A DNA stretch of 64,000 nt, from assembly GCF_910592395.1 (NCBI RefSeq), contig NC_088320.1:15932501-15996500 (forward strand), read 5' to 3'. The notes under the pieces are model-generated. The model worked only from the letters and a program-made list of their open reading frames with translations, ran no database searches and had not been told where the DNA came from. Positions within the stretch are counted from its first letter, which is position 1, and each line of letters begins with the position of its first letter. Position numbers and translations under genes: made by a program. The stretch is from Lineus longissimus. Its lineage: Eukaryota; Nemertea; Pilidiophora; Heteronemertea; Lineidae. Of the stretch, positions 11,401 through 26,400 are shown one piece after another.

Positions 11401-14400
11401 CCAAATTAGGTCTTTTTTTTCTTTTCTTTTTTAAAAAATAATTTAACCCCCCTGAAGCGCTTTTTGACCCCTAACATAATTAAATTTCATCCAAATGGCC
11501 TAATTTTATAGTTTTACCCTAAACATTATGATTTTTCAGGTGTATGTGGTGATAACAGTCACTAACTTTGATTTATGACGTCGCTGTTCAGGCAAATTTG
11601 CGCGATGAAATGTCCCCAAATTGAGCTAAAAAGCAAAAAAAACATGTCCCCCAAAATAGGCTAAAAAATACAGGGTGTAGAGGTCTCCACGTAATTGAAA
11701 GGCCTGGGTTTAACTACCTCGAGGTTTATTGAACAGGAACATCTTCGAGTTCAATGGAAAGAAGAGATTGTGTTAAAATGGGTCAATCAACTCTTTAAAG
11801 GGCCAACTTTGGCATAAGATATGTTGGTTTTTTGTACAAAACGGCTTCCAGCAGGGCCGCAACCTCTCCAGACAGCATTAATGAAAATTCTTTGAACTGC
11901 AATAAACAATGCCCTAGAACGAGGTGTAACCTTAAGCCTGCTTGTAATTCACAAGCCATGCCCAAAACTGCCTTCCAACACTGGTGAAAATCGTTACCAG
12001 AGAACGGCATCAGTGTAATAAATACTATCAGTGGCGGCGCATAATGTCAAGTTTGCACATTATATCCTCCTGGCTGGGAAAAATACACGCCCAATTTGTC
12101 CTTTTAAAATATTGAGTTGAGGGCTGAGCGTTAACCAGGACATTATCATAAACAGTATTGGGCGATTCCTGTAGTGAAAAAGAAGATATCGTATTCAAGG
12201 AGGTCAAGGTACGCGACCGCTTGGTGACAAGAAGATGTTAGTGTCTGCAATAAACAAAAATATTGGGACTTGATGGAAAAAAAAGAAAAAAATCGTGAAT
12301 CTCTATCATCCTAACATTTTGGCGGTACGTAGTCATTATCGAAAATAACCTTAATCCCCCATCCTTCCCCACCCCACCTTACGCACAATGTTAAAATGTA
12401 CAAGAGGAATACGTACTCCAGCAGCGATGATGCCGTCAACTCGATTTGTGCACGATCTCCAGACAGCTTGGCGTCTCTCACATTGTGTTTTCTTACATGA
12501 TGCTTTCTGAAATCACATTCGATAATGCACTAGCATTGGTAATGTCAAAACGCAATCACCGTGTGGCGTTTAAAAATTTGAAAATGAGTTTAAATGACAA
12601 AAAAATGTGAACCTGTTTCAAGATGATTGATGAACCCAATAGAGACTAACTGGTTTTACCCGCACCTTAAAGGGGTAAGCCGTTCCTATCTAATCGTGGG
12701 TCAAGAAATTAGGAATTATTTTTTATTCATTTATTTATAGCATTTACTGTAGAACAGAAAATGTTCGCGTCATAAAATTTTTTAGCGAATGCCAAACGAT
12801 GGACTTATTCGCGACAGAATATTTTCGCGAGTCAAGAATTTGTTTTTTCAAAAGAATTAAAGTTGCCAATTTTTACCTCGAGCTCTCGATAGTATATGCC
12901 GTATAGCGTATACTCAAACCCAATGTCAACAAGTCTCACACAAAGATGAGCAATAATTAGACAAAGTCATTGAAGAGGTGTGGAATTTGTATTTGTGAGG
13001 TGTAATTATGATACGTGGTAATTGCACATGGTGAACGCGGTCACTTTAATCGCCTAAAATGGTTTACCAACTGAGATGGACATACAGGCCTATGGATGCC
13101 ATGCCTCTGTTGAAACATGGATAATGACATAGAATTATTGCAGATTAGCAAGAGATTTTCGCGGCAGAGTATTTTCGCGAGCATGATATTCTCGTGAACG
13201 CGATATTTTTCCATTTTACAGTATCTGGTTTTCAGGACGAAAATATTGCGACGATTCTTGTTTAAGATCTTATTCAAATCCGAATGTACGATTTTTTACA
13301 AGATTTATGTAAGATTTTGGATCAAGATTAAGAAATAGAGAGTAAAAAACACAGAATCATGTAATAATCATGAAAACACTGTTAATAGAAAACGAAATAA
13401 AATGTTCAGCTGCATGTACATATGTACTGTCGTATCAGCAGGAACATCTTGGGGTATGATACAACGTTTTCTCTCTCGATTACCAGCATATCTTGTTGAG
13501 GAACGAAAATGAAGAATTAACTGAAGCTAGGTTTAGTCTTTCTGCTAATTCAGCAGTTATGGTTAGGCAATCATAACCGCTTGGGTTGGTGCAAAATATG
13601 GAAGCAGTCAAAAAGCATTTTTAACCACATTATTCGTTATCTAATTTGACATGTTTTAGAATAGAAATTGATACCTCAAAACAAAACCGCTTGGGTGGAG
13701 CTAAAATGTTGGCCCTCCACCCTCGCGGTTTCGGTGAGGCAACCAACATCTCCAGTTCTCTATGCCTAAGATCATCAAACTTTCATCACTGAACATAAAA
13801 ATTATACGATAATTAGCTGACTACATTAGTTTCATAGGTGATATTTCGGTGCATTGGATGTATGTAGTTGGATAGGCAAGCAAGATTAGAAACACATAGG
13901 TAGAGAATCTCGACACTTACCGAATTCTGCGCCGGTAGATCACGATGAAAACTATTACGATCCCGATGAAAGCAGCGACACCACTAATTATGATACCAAT
14001 TTTTCTGTTGTTGTACTGGTCACAATCGGGCCAGTCATCGGGGCATTTACACTCATAACCATTAAGCTTGTCAGTGCAGGTGAAAGGATAAAGGCAGGGT
14101 ATGCTGATGCAGTCGTCACGGTCGACATCGCAGAAGGGCCCGGTCCAACCTCCGGTGCATGAGCATGTGTAGTAGGCAGTGAAGTTGACAGTAGCACGGC
14201 GATGGTCGGTACAGTTTAAGTCTTCTTGTAAACCTGGTGAGATTTAATGAAAAAAGATAACCCCACGGCAAAGTTGAATTAGGTCAACTCTTTGAAGAAA
14301 CTGGACACGGACAAAACCCTCAATTTACGAAGTAACTTGGAAATCGTACTTAATTTGTTCACAATCATATTATTTAATTGATAAACCCGGTGTAACATCT

Positions 14401-17400
14401 GTGGTTGTTCCCCATGTTTCAGTGTTTCCAAACAATAGGCAGCTAGAGAGACCATGACTTTTCAATAGGAGGGATACACAGAAAAACTCGTCAATCTATT
14501 TTTGAGCGTTCCCAAACAATGAGGGGAAACACTCAAAAACAGAAACACTCAAAAACATTACACCGGTGTAACATCTGTGGTTGTTTCCCATGTGTCAGTG
14601 TTTCCAAACAATAGGCAGCTAGAGAGACCACGACTTTTCAATAGGGGGGATACACAGAAAAACTTGTCAATCTATCTTTTAGCGTTCCCAAACAATGAGG
14701 GGAAACACTCAAAAATAGAAACACTCAAAAACATTACACCGGGTAAGACATAGTCAGGCTTATTAATGAGCTTACCGTACTCTAAGGACTAGGTTTCTCT
14801 TAGTCAATTATTGAAATCTATGAAGATGTAAATATTCATTCGGTGCAATACGGTTTTTAACAAACTGTCATAAATTTTGTTGAAATCGTAGAATTTAGCA
14901 TGATTGTAAATGTGTGCGTTTTTTAAAAATTTTGCACGAGGCCATTACACCTTGGCTGCCAGCTACGTATATATACTCCTGTTTTTTTACAGCAATTTGA
15001 ATGATAGAGGAAAATCGAAAACACGAACTTGACATAATTTCAGAAAACGGCTGTAGCTCGTAATATAAGAACAGAAAACAAGTTGTGGGTGCAATAAACA
15101 ATACAGTGCTAGGTGCAAATACAAACTTCGATACAACAATCAACTATCAAATATTATAACAAGGAACTCAGCCCATACACAAAAAGTCTTATAAAATATC
15201 TATCTCCGCTTTGGTGAGAACTGATACCTTACCTCCCGCATTTCAAGCAACTTCCTGATTTGGGTAGCAGCCATGTTATGGTCAAATCCCCGAAAAGTCC
15301 CTTTTGGGCCCCTTAGCATTATTCTCTCGTCAGGCAACTGCTCCCTGTTATGCTGATAACCGCAATGAAGTTCATGCACTAGTTTAAGAGATATTGTACG
15401 AATTATATAATGATAAGATTATGAGCTAGCTAGACTGTACATGGGGACACTCACCATTGCATGTTCCAGAGTGGTTGCAGGGGTTCAGCAGAATGTTCAC
15501 AGTCACGACTAGCTCGATTGATGAATATCCGCTCTCATCTACTGCTTTTAGAATGAACTTGTCTTGTCCATGGAAGTTCAAGTTGGGCTTGTACGTGACT
15601 GTTGCTGTAATCCACGACATCTTCGTCTCGTTATGTGGTAGATTGAGGCCAGTGCATGGGAATGCATATGCCTGGAAAAGTGTGTGCACAGTTTTGATTG
15701 TGTAATGGCGTCACCGACTATGGTTGAAACGATGGTCGTTCAAAGAGACGATCGTTGTGTTGAGCTAATATCCTCCACGGAAGCGCCGTCCGAAATGCCA
15801 CATAAAGAGCCTCGGGGTCGGTTTAAAACACAGATGTGCTTTTTGGGTGATGAGAACTTCTGGTCGAAAATCTCCATAAGACTCGAAGAAAATTCTTGTT
15901 TCATAATTCAGGTTCTAATTCAATCATGTTCACGTACCATATTTACATGACCATAGTAAAGTTCTTCATGTAAGCTTACAAGAAAATGTATTTTGCGATC
16001 AACGACTTTCCAAGAATAATCTAAGGTAACTTATGCGCAAAAAAACTACTGTTCCCCCCTCAAAAACAAATATTACCCAAGTATTAATTCCCATAATCAC
16101 AGCCCTCATAATACATCTACTTCAAACCATAGACTGAATCATTTGTCATTCTATTTAAAGTATAAAGACCTATGGCTTGAAGTAGATGTATTATTATGGA
16201 TGTATCATATGACGGCTGTGATTTTGGGCATTAGTAGTAGTTAGGTCATTTCTGGAGGGAAACGGTAGTTTTTCGCGCATTATTTTATTTTGAGTTACAG
16301 ATTAGTCATGGAAAGTCGTTGATCGTATAATGCACCTACTCTTACATGTATACAAAACTAAATAAGAACCTTATCGGAATTTTCGAGACCTAGGTACTGA
16401 TAACGTCTGGCTGGACGTTCGAGACAAGACCACAATTGATTTTTTAAGCCTTTTAGCAGTTAAATTGTCAATGTTTGACCGCGACGCATCACATACTGCG
16501 TGGGGTTGTGAATCTTAAATTTTGATATGATATTCCTGACAGTCGGGCAAGTAAATGGTGAAAAATAAACTGGTAGTTGACCAAGGAAATTTTTTGATAA
16601 TCGACAAATTAGACAGACTTTGATATTTCCACTCTTTTCAGCCAACTGGCAGAAAAAACACGCCCCCTATTACCCAATTAGCAAAATTCGAAATTAATTT
16701 TTTCATCAAATAATTTCTTTATATCTGTAGACTTGCCACAGCAAATATTTTTTCAATACCTCTCCAACTATGTAATTGAGAGTTAAAAACATGCACTCGT
16801 CTAATTGATAGGCCTCGACCCTCCAACCTATGAATATTCATTAGTGGTCTTGTCTCGTTCTCATCTCCTCGCTGTGCTTCGCCATTGCACCGACCTGCAC
16901 GGATGACTCGTTTGGGTCAAGTGGAGATTGAAATCGGAATAACCGGATAATTCATTCAGATTTGAAAGGTTTCAATGTTATGTCAAATTCAATGATAAGA
17001 ACTACTGATGTAGAGTGGAAGGTAGCCGAGCAGCCAACAGCTTGGTAATAATGCCATTAATCATTTGCCTTGGGTCCGTCAATGATCTGAAACTAGAGTG
17101 GTACAGGGAATTCAGGACCGAGAAAATGAACGTCACTGTCGGCTTTAAACAAGAAAACAGACAACAAACCTCTGGGTCGATACAAGTGACCGGCAAATTT
17201 GGTGTTGTCTGAATCGAATTCGCAAGAATCAACTCTCCATTCGCTGGTGCTTGTGAAGTGATATTGAGAACATCATCCACATCTCTGTCGTAAGCTCCGA
17301 CAAGGATCGTCAAGTCTGTATATGCTATATTGTAGCCAGTGTTTTCTTCGACTGACACCTGAAAATTGATAACCACTTTAAAACTCATCATCCACCGCAA

Positions 17401-20400
17401 ATTTAAATTTTGAAGGCTTGATTGACAGCTCTTTCCAACCAATTTTAATAACTTAAAGCTGACACGCATGCATAAAAATCCCAGCGGCCAAATCAACACT
17501 AAACTACCCCGACCGCCATGCTTCAAAACCCCCTTAGATATGATAGACTACCAGCAATCCGAAGTGGCGCTACCGTATTCACCAATATGGAGTTGCGCTT
17601 CCAACATATTCAGCAAAATGACCATTGGACCTTCGCGTGATCCAGGCTTAGATGTGAGCGGCCTTTGTTTAAAGACAATAGACCGTGTATTGGGGTAGGC
17701 CAAAATTCACTCGAATTTGCACCCGAAGCTAACCCATCCCAAGTGTAGAGGTCAATTTCAATTGATGAGCAAATGCACACACACTTGCATGTACATGTAT
17801 TTCTAAATTAACTGACAAGGAGGTCCAATTGCACATTAGCCATAAAAACGATTGTGATGGTTTTCATTCAATTTTTATTCAAATTACTTTTTCTTTAAGT
17901 TACCTTTTTATATTTTACATTTGGTCCCCTTTTGTTGCAGTTATGGCTCAGGCCCTTGTGGAGTTTCTGACTTGCTGTAATAATAGTAGGCCTAATGAGA
18001 TAGCTTATGTAATTAACCTGGGCCTGAGCTGTGGGTGCACATGAGGGAACCTATTTTAGTTGGTCTTCTGCCATGCCCTTGGAGCGGTGTATTTTTTACC
18101 CAGTAAACTAGCCACGAATTGGTGAGTTATTTAAACTTGTATTTCTCAAATTATATTCTGTTCAGTTTTCTCTTAGACAATACCTGTACATCATACCTGT
18201 TAATGATTAACAAATAAATGGTTTTCTTACAGTTTACCGAACATTAAAAAGGAATTACGGGTCGTGTGAACCTTTCTGGCCTTGACGGCTACAACGATAA
18301 AGAATAATGCCTTCAATCTCACCAGTGAATTTAAAAACATCATTATCATGAAGTTGCTTCGTTTTTCTTGTTCATTCTCTTCACTGTGTTTTCGTCTGCA
18401 GCTATACTTGAATCTGTGGCTGGCAATAGTTTGAACAACGACCAGCACTGCCAAGCGATTGGTGTGATTAACTTAGTTTGTAATAAGCTGAACCTTCTGG
18501 TAATGGTTTAAATAAACCATGCTAAAACCATGCTAAAATACATTGCTTACTGCATGAGAGAGAATTTAAAAAATGATCTCTGAAAACTTGACTTACATTG
18601 ACTTCATAAAACGTTGAATCGGCTGTGAATATAACAATTCCATTCCTTGATAGAAATAATTCAGGTGCATCATTAAGGCCTGTCAAGTTGATAGAGATAG
18701 ACCCCCGTGAAACGAGTGGTGTGACATCTCCCATGTTCACCTCGGTGACTGTGTAATAGACCGTGTCAATGCCATTACAGTCCATGCATGGTTCATATTC
18801 CATTTTACCACCTGGAGTAATGACTGCTACTCCATTCGGACTTGGCTTAGTTTCATCAATAGCAAACACGTGGTTATCACCATCTGGGTCTCTGGCTGTA
18901 AGAGTATGTCGCAGTATTGCTGGAAATATAGAGGTAACGTATCAATCCTCAGCTGCAGGGTACACATTAGTAATAAAATGCTAATTCATTGGCGACTTCC
19001 AGCGCCTCATTACCTTTCCCCAGACGCCCTGATGAAAGTAATTTCCGGAGTTCTAATAGACCCATGGTAGTTCTTCCAACCACAACATTTTCTTTGTTGG
19101 TTAACCTGATAATTTTAGGGTTTGGGGGTCATTTTGGACCATTTTTGATATATGAATCAACTTTTCGGCCATGACGGGATAATTTTGCCCCTGAGGCCAC
19201 ATTATTTAGGCTATTCCACAAAAATTTTATCTTCATTTCTTTTTTTTTCAGAAGAAATTTATAGTTCTTGAGAAAATATGTTTTTTATTATGGAAAATAC
19301 ATCCATACTGGTGACTGAGACCATTTATAAAAAGTTCTAATTACTTTTTTAGGACACAATCTAGACTCGTTTACTGAATTACAAGTGTGTAACATAATCG
19401 TTTTCTCTTTCTCATGTACAGTATCATAGACGTCATCATCATCAAATACGCGTTCCGTCAGATTGCGACTTATATACATAAACGGACCAGATCGCTCACG
19501 GCAGCCTATAACTGGCTAGTGTTATCATCTGATTAAGGGTGAAGGTAAGCAGATTTAACCACGTTTGTTTGGGTTTTTCCCTCGGCTTCCATTGTTTTTT
19601 TTCTGTGCATACATTTATCATTGACGTGTGTGGCTGAGTTATTTCAGTATGTTCCATCCAACGTACGTCATTCGTCATTGCTTGTTTGTTTGGCTCCCGG
19701 ATGTTGGCCTTTGATGTGTCGTTAATGACACAAACTGCTGAATGGCACCTCGTATGATTAGACGGCATTCGTCGAGAATGCATCCAAGTAAGGTTGTAAA
19801 GAAAAACACAGTAAGTGAGTCTTCTCATGGAAATGATTGTTGTTATTTTGGCAAATCGTATGTGCTCTACTTACCAGAATCCTCTGGTACGGTCAGCATT
19901 GGTTCCGTACTCACAATCGGCGGGGAATTCTGAGTCGCTGTTGAAACCTGTCCTACAATGAAATGTGTCTCTTTTTTGAAGTAAGACCCACCATCAGTCG
20001 ATCGTTTCCTGATTTTGTCTGGTTGTGATTCATGATTTGAGTGGGTGCGACAGACAATCGTGCTTAATCTGAGTTTGTCCGCATCAAATGATTCCTGTGT
20101 CCCATTGTGTGATTTGCAAGTCTTCGAAGTGATCATCCATGAATAAGCCCCTGAGAAAATGACAAAGGATTTTGACGTTTATGTTATGGATATACTATTA
20201 TGCATCATAACACTTCAGTGTGTGTGTTCATCTAGCATTGGGGGCATGTGCTCTGTGTACATGTTTGAAATTTTCCGTTTAAATATTTCCCTCTTTTAAA
20301 TCGTCTATCATGATTTACGCCGTACCCATATTTTTGTTATAGGAAACCGGAAATCGGCGTCTCCTTTCCCTACGGACACTTCATTTTTGTAAGTGGAGAT

Positions 20401-23400
20401 AACAATCTTATGTGCGCTGGAAAACCGACAAGACCCAGAAAAAAGTTAGAAAAATGTACAACTGGCAGTTGAATTCTGAATATCGTATTTCCTTTCATGG
20501 TGAAACTAAAGTAACTTTATAATAAAAATCACTTGGTTTTATAGTGCAGGGGATCATGTGTACCAAGATTCATGTTCATGGCTTTAGCGGTGTTAAAAAA
20601 CGTGCCATAGTTACCCTCAAACGGCCAATTTGAGCCAATTGACCTCTGTGACCTTGAAAAGTAGGTCAAATCAAAAGCCCAAAAGAAATGTGATGTATCC
20701 TTACTCGGAGTACCTACCATAAAAATATCATCGAGAACAGGTCACTAATAACCGAGATATTTTCGTACTTGTGGGGCTTTTTGTCATTTTCGAACTGGCG
20801 GGCAGTTTTTCCCATTTTCGGATTGGCGGGCTTTTTTTCAATTTTCGGACCATCGTCCGACCATCCTTCGGAACTTCGGACTAGCGGCATGTAATCGAGG
20901 AGTATGCATGTGATACGGTGATTGGGCATGCTATCAACGGTTTTTGTTAATCACAAAAGGTGGGAATGCTGACAAACTAGGTTGAGAATCGTTCAAGAAT
21001 CATATAAAATTGCATATGTACATGAAACGTATGAAACACTGAACACACATACAATCATATGGGTGCGAAATTCGCACTTGCCTACTCCCTAATGACTGAA
21101 ACCATACCGTTATTAGAATCTAACAAGGACTTTGTCCTGGAAAACATGTGCAAGTTGCCATTATACGAAATACCAGATATTCGTAATCTAAAATCCGAAA
21201 TTTGAAATCCGAAATCCAAAAATCGAAATCCGAAAAATCGAAGTTTTCGAAATTTCCGATGAGCCTTCTGGTCTTTCGTACCATTATGTTTACTTACCTG
21301 TATCCCAATGGAGTAGCATCGGTCTTGATGTGTTAGTCATCTGATGAGACAGGTATGGCACTGTGATTGTGAGAGGTCCTGGCGCAGGAATGTGACCAAC
21401 CAAATTGACGAAGAAGCCAGATCCATCGATGGCAACAATCCTGAAGCAGTGAAGTCTTCCATTACTATTCAACCATGACAGTATGCTTGAGATCTGGACG
21501 GATATCTTACTTGACAGTCATGCCTGGTCTTTGAATGTAGGTTTCTCTAAAGCCCTTCTTCCCTCTCTGTCCCCGTCCAAGCCTCCCACCCACAGGCACT
21601 CACACGTGTTGTGGAGTGAGGTACTACTCCCTGTATAGTTGTTGATTATACTAGCATTATACCTGTGACGCAGGCATGTTGTAATGGGCTTTTCCTTGAT
21701 TTCCAGTGGGCGAAAGATTAAATTGCAATGAAGATCAATGACGAAGGAGTGAAAAAAAGAATCTGCAGGTATGATAAGCCATGCCAAGAGTGCCTCTTCA
21801 GATACATCAAGTATTGAAAGTTGTAGTAGCGGACTCTTAGACAGACAATGGTCACCTTCATTTGAAAGTTCCTTAATAATCAAGGGCTAGCTCTGGACTT
21901 AGAGTACTCTTAAGTTCTGGCTAAGACAAAGTAAATACCCCAAGCTATCATGTCATTCGAAGTATCCCCTCCAACAGAAAGATGTCACCCCACCTGGCAC
22001 CCGGGATCATCCTGCTGTACTAAAAAGAGGTTCTCAATCCTACCCAAAATACCTTAGTCTATAGGCTATGTGAAAACCTTCCAAAGCCTTAAAGGGAACT
22101 GAAACCGCCAAGCCAGTTCGTATGACCTCATTTTCATTTCCCCCGTATCGGGTGATCAGAACGAGGCATGAATGAAACATGGCGCCTAGCTGTCAATCAT
22201 TGAGTGACGTCACTACTATGGAATTTACTACGAAAACTCAGGAATGAAACATCGCATGACTCACGTGATTCTCACATGATTCTCAATAATAACAAATTGA
22301 ACTGCGCATGCTCGGGCACTGGGGGCGGATCTACAAATCTGAACTCGAATAGGAAGTTGGAAGTTTGACTTTCTCGGGCGGTGAAAGTCGAAAAGTTGAA
22401 TAAATCGCTCGGCGGTTCCAGTTCCCTTTAATGCTTGCACATGTATAGATCCCTGATATTTTGTGTGCAAAAAGAGGCGAGTACAAAGTTGTGTATTGAT
22501 GGGTATTTATAATTATTTGCATGTGATGAGATGGTGGATCACACGGTCACATGCAAAGCCATCAACTGATCAAACGGGTTGTTTTTCTTAGTTTATAGTG
22601 AGTCATGAAATGGGACTGAGAATATATATCCGCACTGTTGACTTATGAAATGACCCCATATGCATATGAGACTTCCCATTGACTTTTGACAATCCCCCTT
22701 ATGATAATTGCAAAGCACCAAAAATGCGATTTCTCCATGATCGCTTCAAAATAATTTTGAAAAACCCTTCAAGGACATACTCCATATCAATCACGACTCC
22801 CAGGAGTAGTTTTGTTTTCATCCGATCTAAACTGAAGGAGGAGTTAGATTACAAACGATTACACCTCTACGTCCATTGTTTGGCTGCGGAAAAGAAAGTT
22901 TCATTAATAATCGACCACCTGTCCCACTTCCTCACAACATGTCAATATGTTTCCTTGCAGAGAGCATAATTGCCCAAGAGATTGGTGACAATAAAACAGT
23001 CATCTCTATGCATTTGGTTACACGTTTCAGATGGTGATGTGTAATCAGTTTTAATTCATCAACGCTCTGCAGCATACAATCCATTGAACTCTTACCTTCC
23101 ACGTAAGGCTCTCTCTGTCATGAATAGTGTAGCATTTGGGTCCTGAATGTACTTTCTAAAATCAACCGAAACATCTGACCCATAAGCTGCCTCAACGTCG
23201 CTTCTATCCAAAGGTCCTACCACTAACGTCTGGGCATTCTCCAAACCTAAGCAATGAAAACAAAGAAAACGCAAAAAAACGGATTACCATTTAAGTTTCG
23301 AGCAAAATAAGTATAGACATTTTAAAATATATCTATGCCTCTGTGGAAACATGGCAACAATTACATGGATTTCAAGCTAATAGCAAGGGATTTTTGCGGC

Positions 23401-26400
23401 AGAATATTTTCGCGAGACTGACCTACTCGCAAAATTCGCAAAAATATTCTGCACGCGAAATGTTTCCGTTCTACAGTATATAGTGCACAATATGTTGGAA
23501 ATGTGAAATTTAAATTATTTGTAAAATTTACAGTATTTATGCTTTAAACGGAATTTCAAATGATCTGGAATAGTGGATTTTACTGAGAAGGCTTACCATT
23601 CTTTTACACAGATAAATGATGTCTAGGCAAAAATAACATATACATTCTTGTTCAGACAATCGAAGTCATCAATCTGACAGTGGTTTCAACAAAAACTAGG
23701 CAAGACTTCAACCAAAATTGAAACACTATTATTTGTAGATTAATGCAAAGAGAGTGCTTACATGTCCTTTTTTTGTAAGATGAAACATTTGACTGCAAAA
23801 ACTGTTCATATATTCATGTTGTTAGAGACCTATATTCAGTCTGTCAAAATTCTAACAAAATTGGCCCGAACATAAAGCGTCCTAACAAAAAAATAAATTT
23901 TATAATCTTAGTAAAATTGATGTTCATCAAAGTCACTATTTTCAAAAATCAACCATGCGTCCAGTCAGAGTAGTCCCAGCTACACTAAACAATGGTATAT
24001 TTATCAAGCATAGTATGTATACTAGCAATTAATCTCTACCTGGGGTGACACAGACTGCATTGTTTAGAATGAGGCTTGTTTTAAACTAGACAATGTATTT
24101 TGAATATTTATGCAAAGAGAGTGCTAACAAATCCTCTTCTTTGGAAGATGAGAAATTTCACCACAAAAACTGCTCATATATTCATGTAGTCACAGACCTA
24201 ATAATCAGTTTGTCAGAGTTCCATCAAAATTAGCCCAAATATAAAGCGTCCTAAGAACAAAATAACTTTTACAATCTTTGTAAAAAAATTTTTCATTAAA
24301 GTCCCACTTTCAAAAATCAACCATGCTTCCAGTCAGAGTACTCCAAGCTACACTAAACTATGATAGGGGGGAGAAGGATACTCACGCTTTTACCAGGAAA
24401 ACCTGTTTTCAGCAACAATGATATATTAAGCATAGTATATATACTGGTAATTGATCTCTTCCTGGACTGCCTTGTTTAGAATTAGGCTTGTTTATACACC
24501 TCTGGTTATGTAATAATCGCACAAAGCAGCAGTGACCCATATCCTCAACTCAACGGAGGTGTTAAACCCTGCTGCCCTCTGGATTAGTAATAGGGAGGGC
24601 GGCTGATCTATGGAACAGCCTCCTTGCTGTTGTTTGGGGTTGAGGAATCAGGGTCAGGCTTCGGTCGGGAACAATTGACGATCTTGAGGGAAGATAACAT
24701 ATAAATCGAATCGGGATCAAGAGCTCTAGAAACGTAATGTGCGCTATTTTGTGGCTGCGCTAGGCTCTCCAGATTAGTTTCTGGATAGGCTGGGTAGTCT
24801 AGTTTGCGATCATAATAAGTGCTTTTAGACAGTAGATAATACAGTGAAAAGGGCTATATAAGAACTAAGTATTATCATCATTTTTATCATCATCATTATG
24901 ATACGCTACATGTAGGTAATTCAGGTTATCAGTTGTCATGGTTGTTAGTGAGCTTGAGCATCATAGCGTGGGCAGAAAGATAGGCGCCCCTGATCAATGT
25001 TTAAGCAGTACAACATTAAGCTATAGTATAAAAACGTTTGGTTGAATATATCATTTACTGGAAACGTTGTTAAAATTGTCTATGGTTTCAATGAAATTTC
25101 TCTCATTTTCGTGTGACCGCGCTGTTGATATGACTATCCTGACCTTGATCTCGTCAAATCACGATACCAACGATTTTTCTTACGTGTGATTCGACGAGAA
25201 CAGAAACATTATCGTCAGATAAACACCTGAATCACGAGGAGGTAGGACTTCCTTGAAACATTGAACAATATTTTCTCTCCTGGTTTCCTGGCGTGGAGTT
25301 ACTTTCATTCCATATTTTTATGTAATTTGTAAAATTATCTCTTTGTAACTCGCTGAATCATTAACTTAATCATGAACCGCCATTCTACCTAAAGAGCCAC
25401 CTATCGGCCACGCGATGCTCTACAGTTCCTGGAAACCACGCCCCCTAAAAGCCTCAGCCAATAGGAATCAATGTAAATATCAACAAAGCACATCACGACA
25501 CGAGGTCGCTGACGGCGTATGTTAAAACGTAGCATAGCGCAAACCAGAATCTCTGTTAAATTTTGTATAAAACCTGGTTGATCTTTTGATTCTGTATCTC
25601 TTTGAAAAAGTGTCAAATGCACGAAACGTCGAGAATACGTAGATCGTTGCATGTGTTTTATTCACTATAATCTCTCCTGGTTTCCAGACCATTATGATTT
25701 CAACCAAAAACCGTTACATTGTATTTCTGAATGACCTGGATTGCAAGTGTGACCTCATAAGAATAGCTGTTAACATTCAGATATTGAAATTTTAATGATA
25801 CTTGCTGAATCTCGATGCGGCCGCGCACAAAAGAAGGAATATTAACATTTCAATCTGATATCAATTAGTGCTTTCAGATGCGTGTGCGGTTCAATGAACC
25901 TTATTACGAAATAGCATCGACCTACCTTCGGGAGTTTTGATCTCTGCGACTTCATCAACTGCTCTTTTCCGGGAGTCAGTCCGGGTGACTGTAACCGCGA
26001 TTCCTTCGCCATCCTGCGAACTGGCGACTATACTCTTCCCTTCTTCCACAAACGTGACGGATCCACTCTCCTTGAGGACGCATTTATCAGCCAGGTTACA
26101 CAGTTTCATACACAAGAATACGGTGCGTCCGATCTCCATATTGAAAAGGCATTCGGTTTTGTTACGATTCTCTTCATAGTTTGTTCTTGAAAACGTACAG
26201 GTGTCATTCAGTTTCGTATCATTATAATACACCGACCCATCCTTGATCTCGATTTTTCCAGCCTCATTCATTCCTACCCATGTGAAGGGGAAGACATCAT
26301 CATTCCAATGTTCCCCTTCCTCGCAGGCACTGGTGCCAATACCAAATTCTAAAAAATGGTTGAAAATGGATTGATGATCATTCTAAGCCAGTTATCCAAA

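Noticed and set aside
11795-12010. Minus-strand frame of 71 codons
   Set aside because: Lies wholly in MITE family C; the related copy at 40.6 kb does not keep the frame.
19496-19828. Minus-strand frame of 110 codons between exons 38 and 39
   Set aside because: Phase of the flanking exons already matches perfectly without it and it has no suitable splice sites.
22679-22969. Plus-strand frame of 96 codons
   Set aside because: No domain, composition not protein-like, no splice context; treated as chance.
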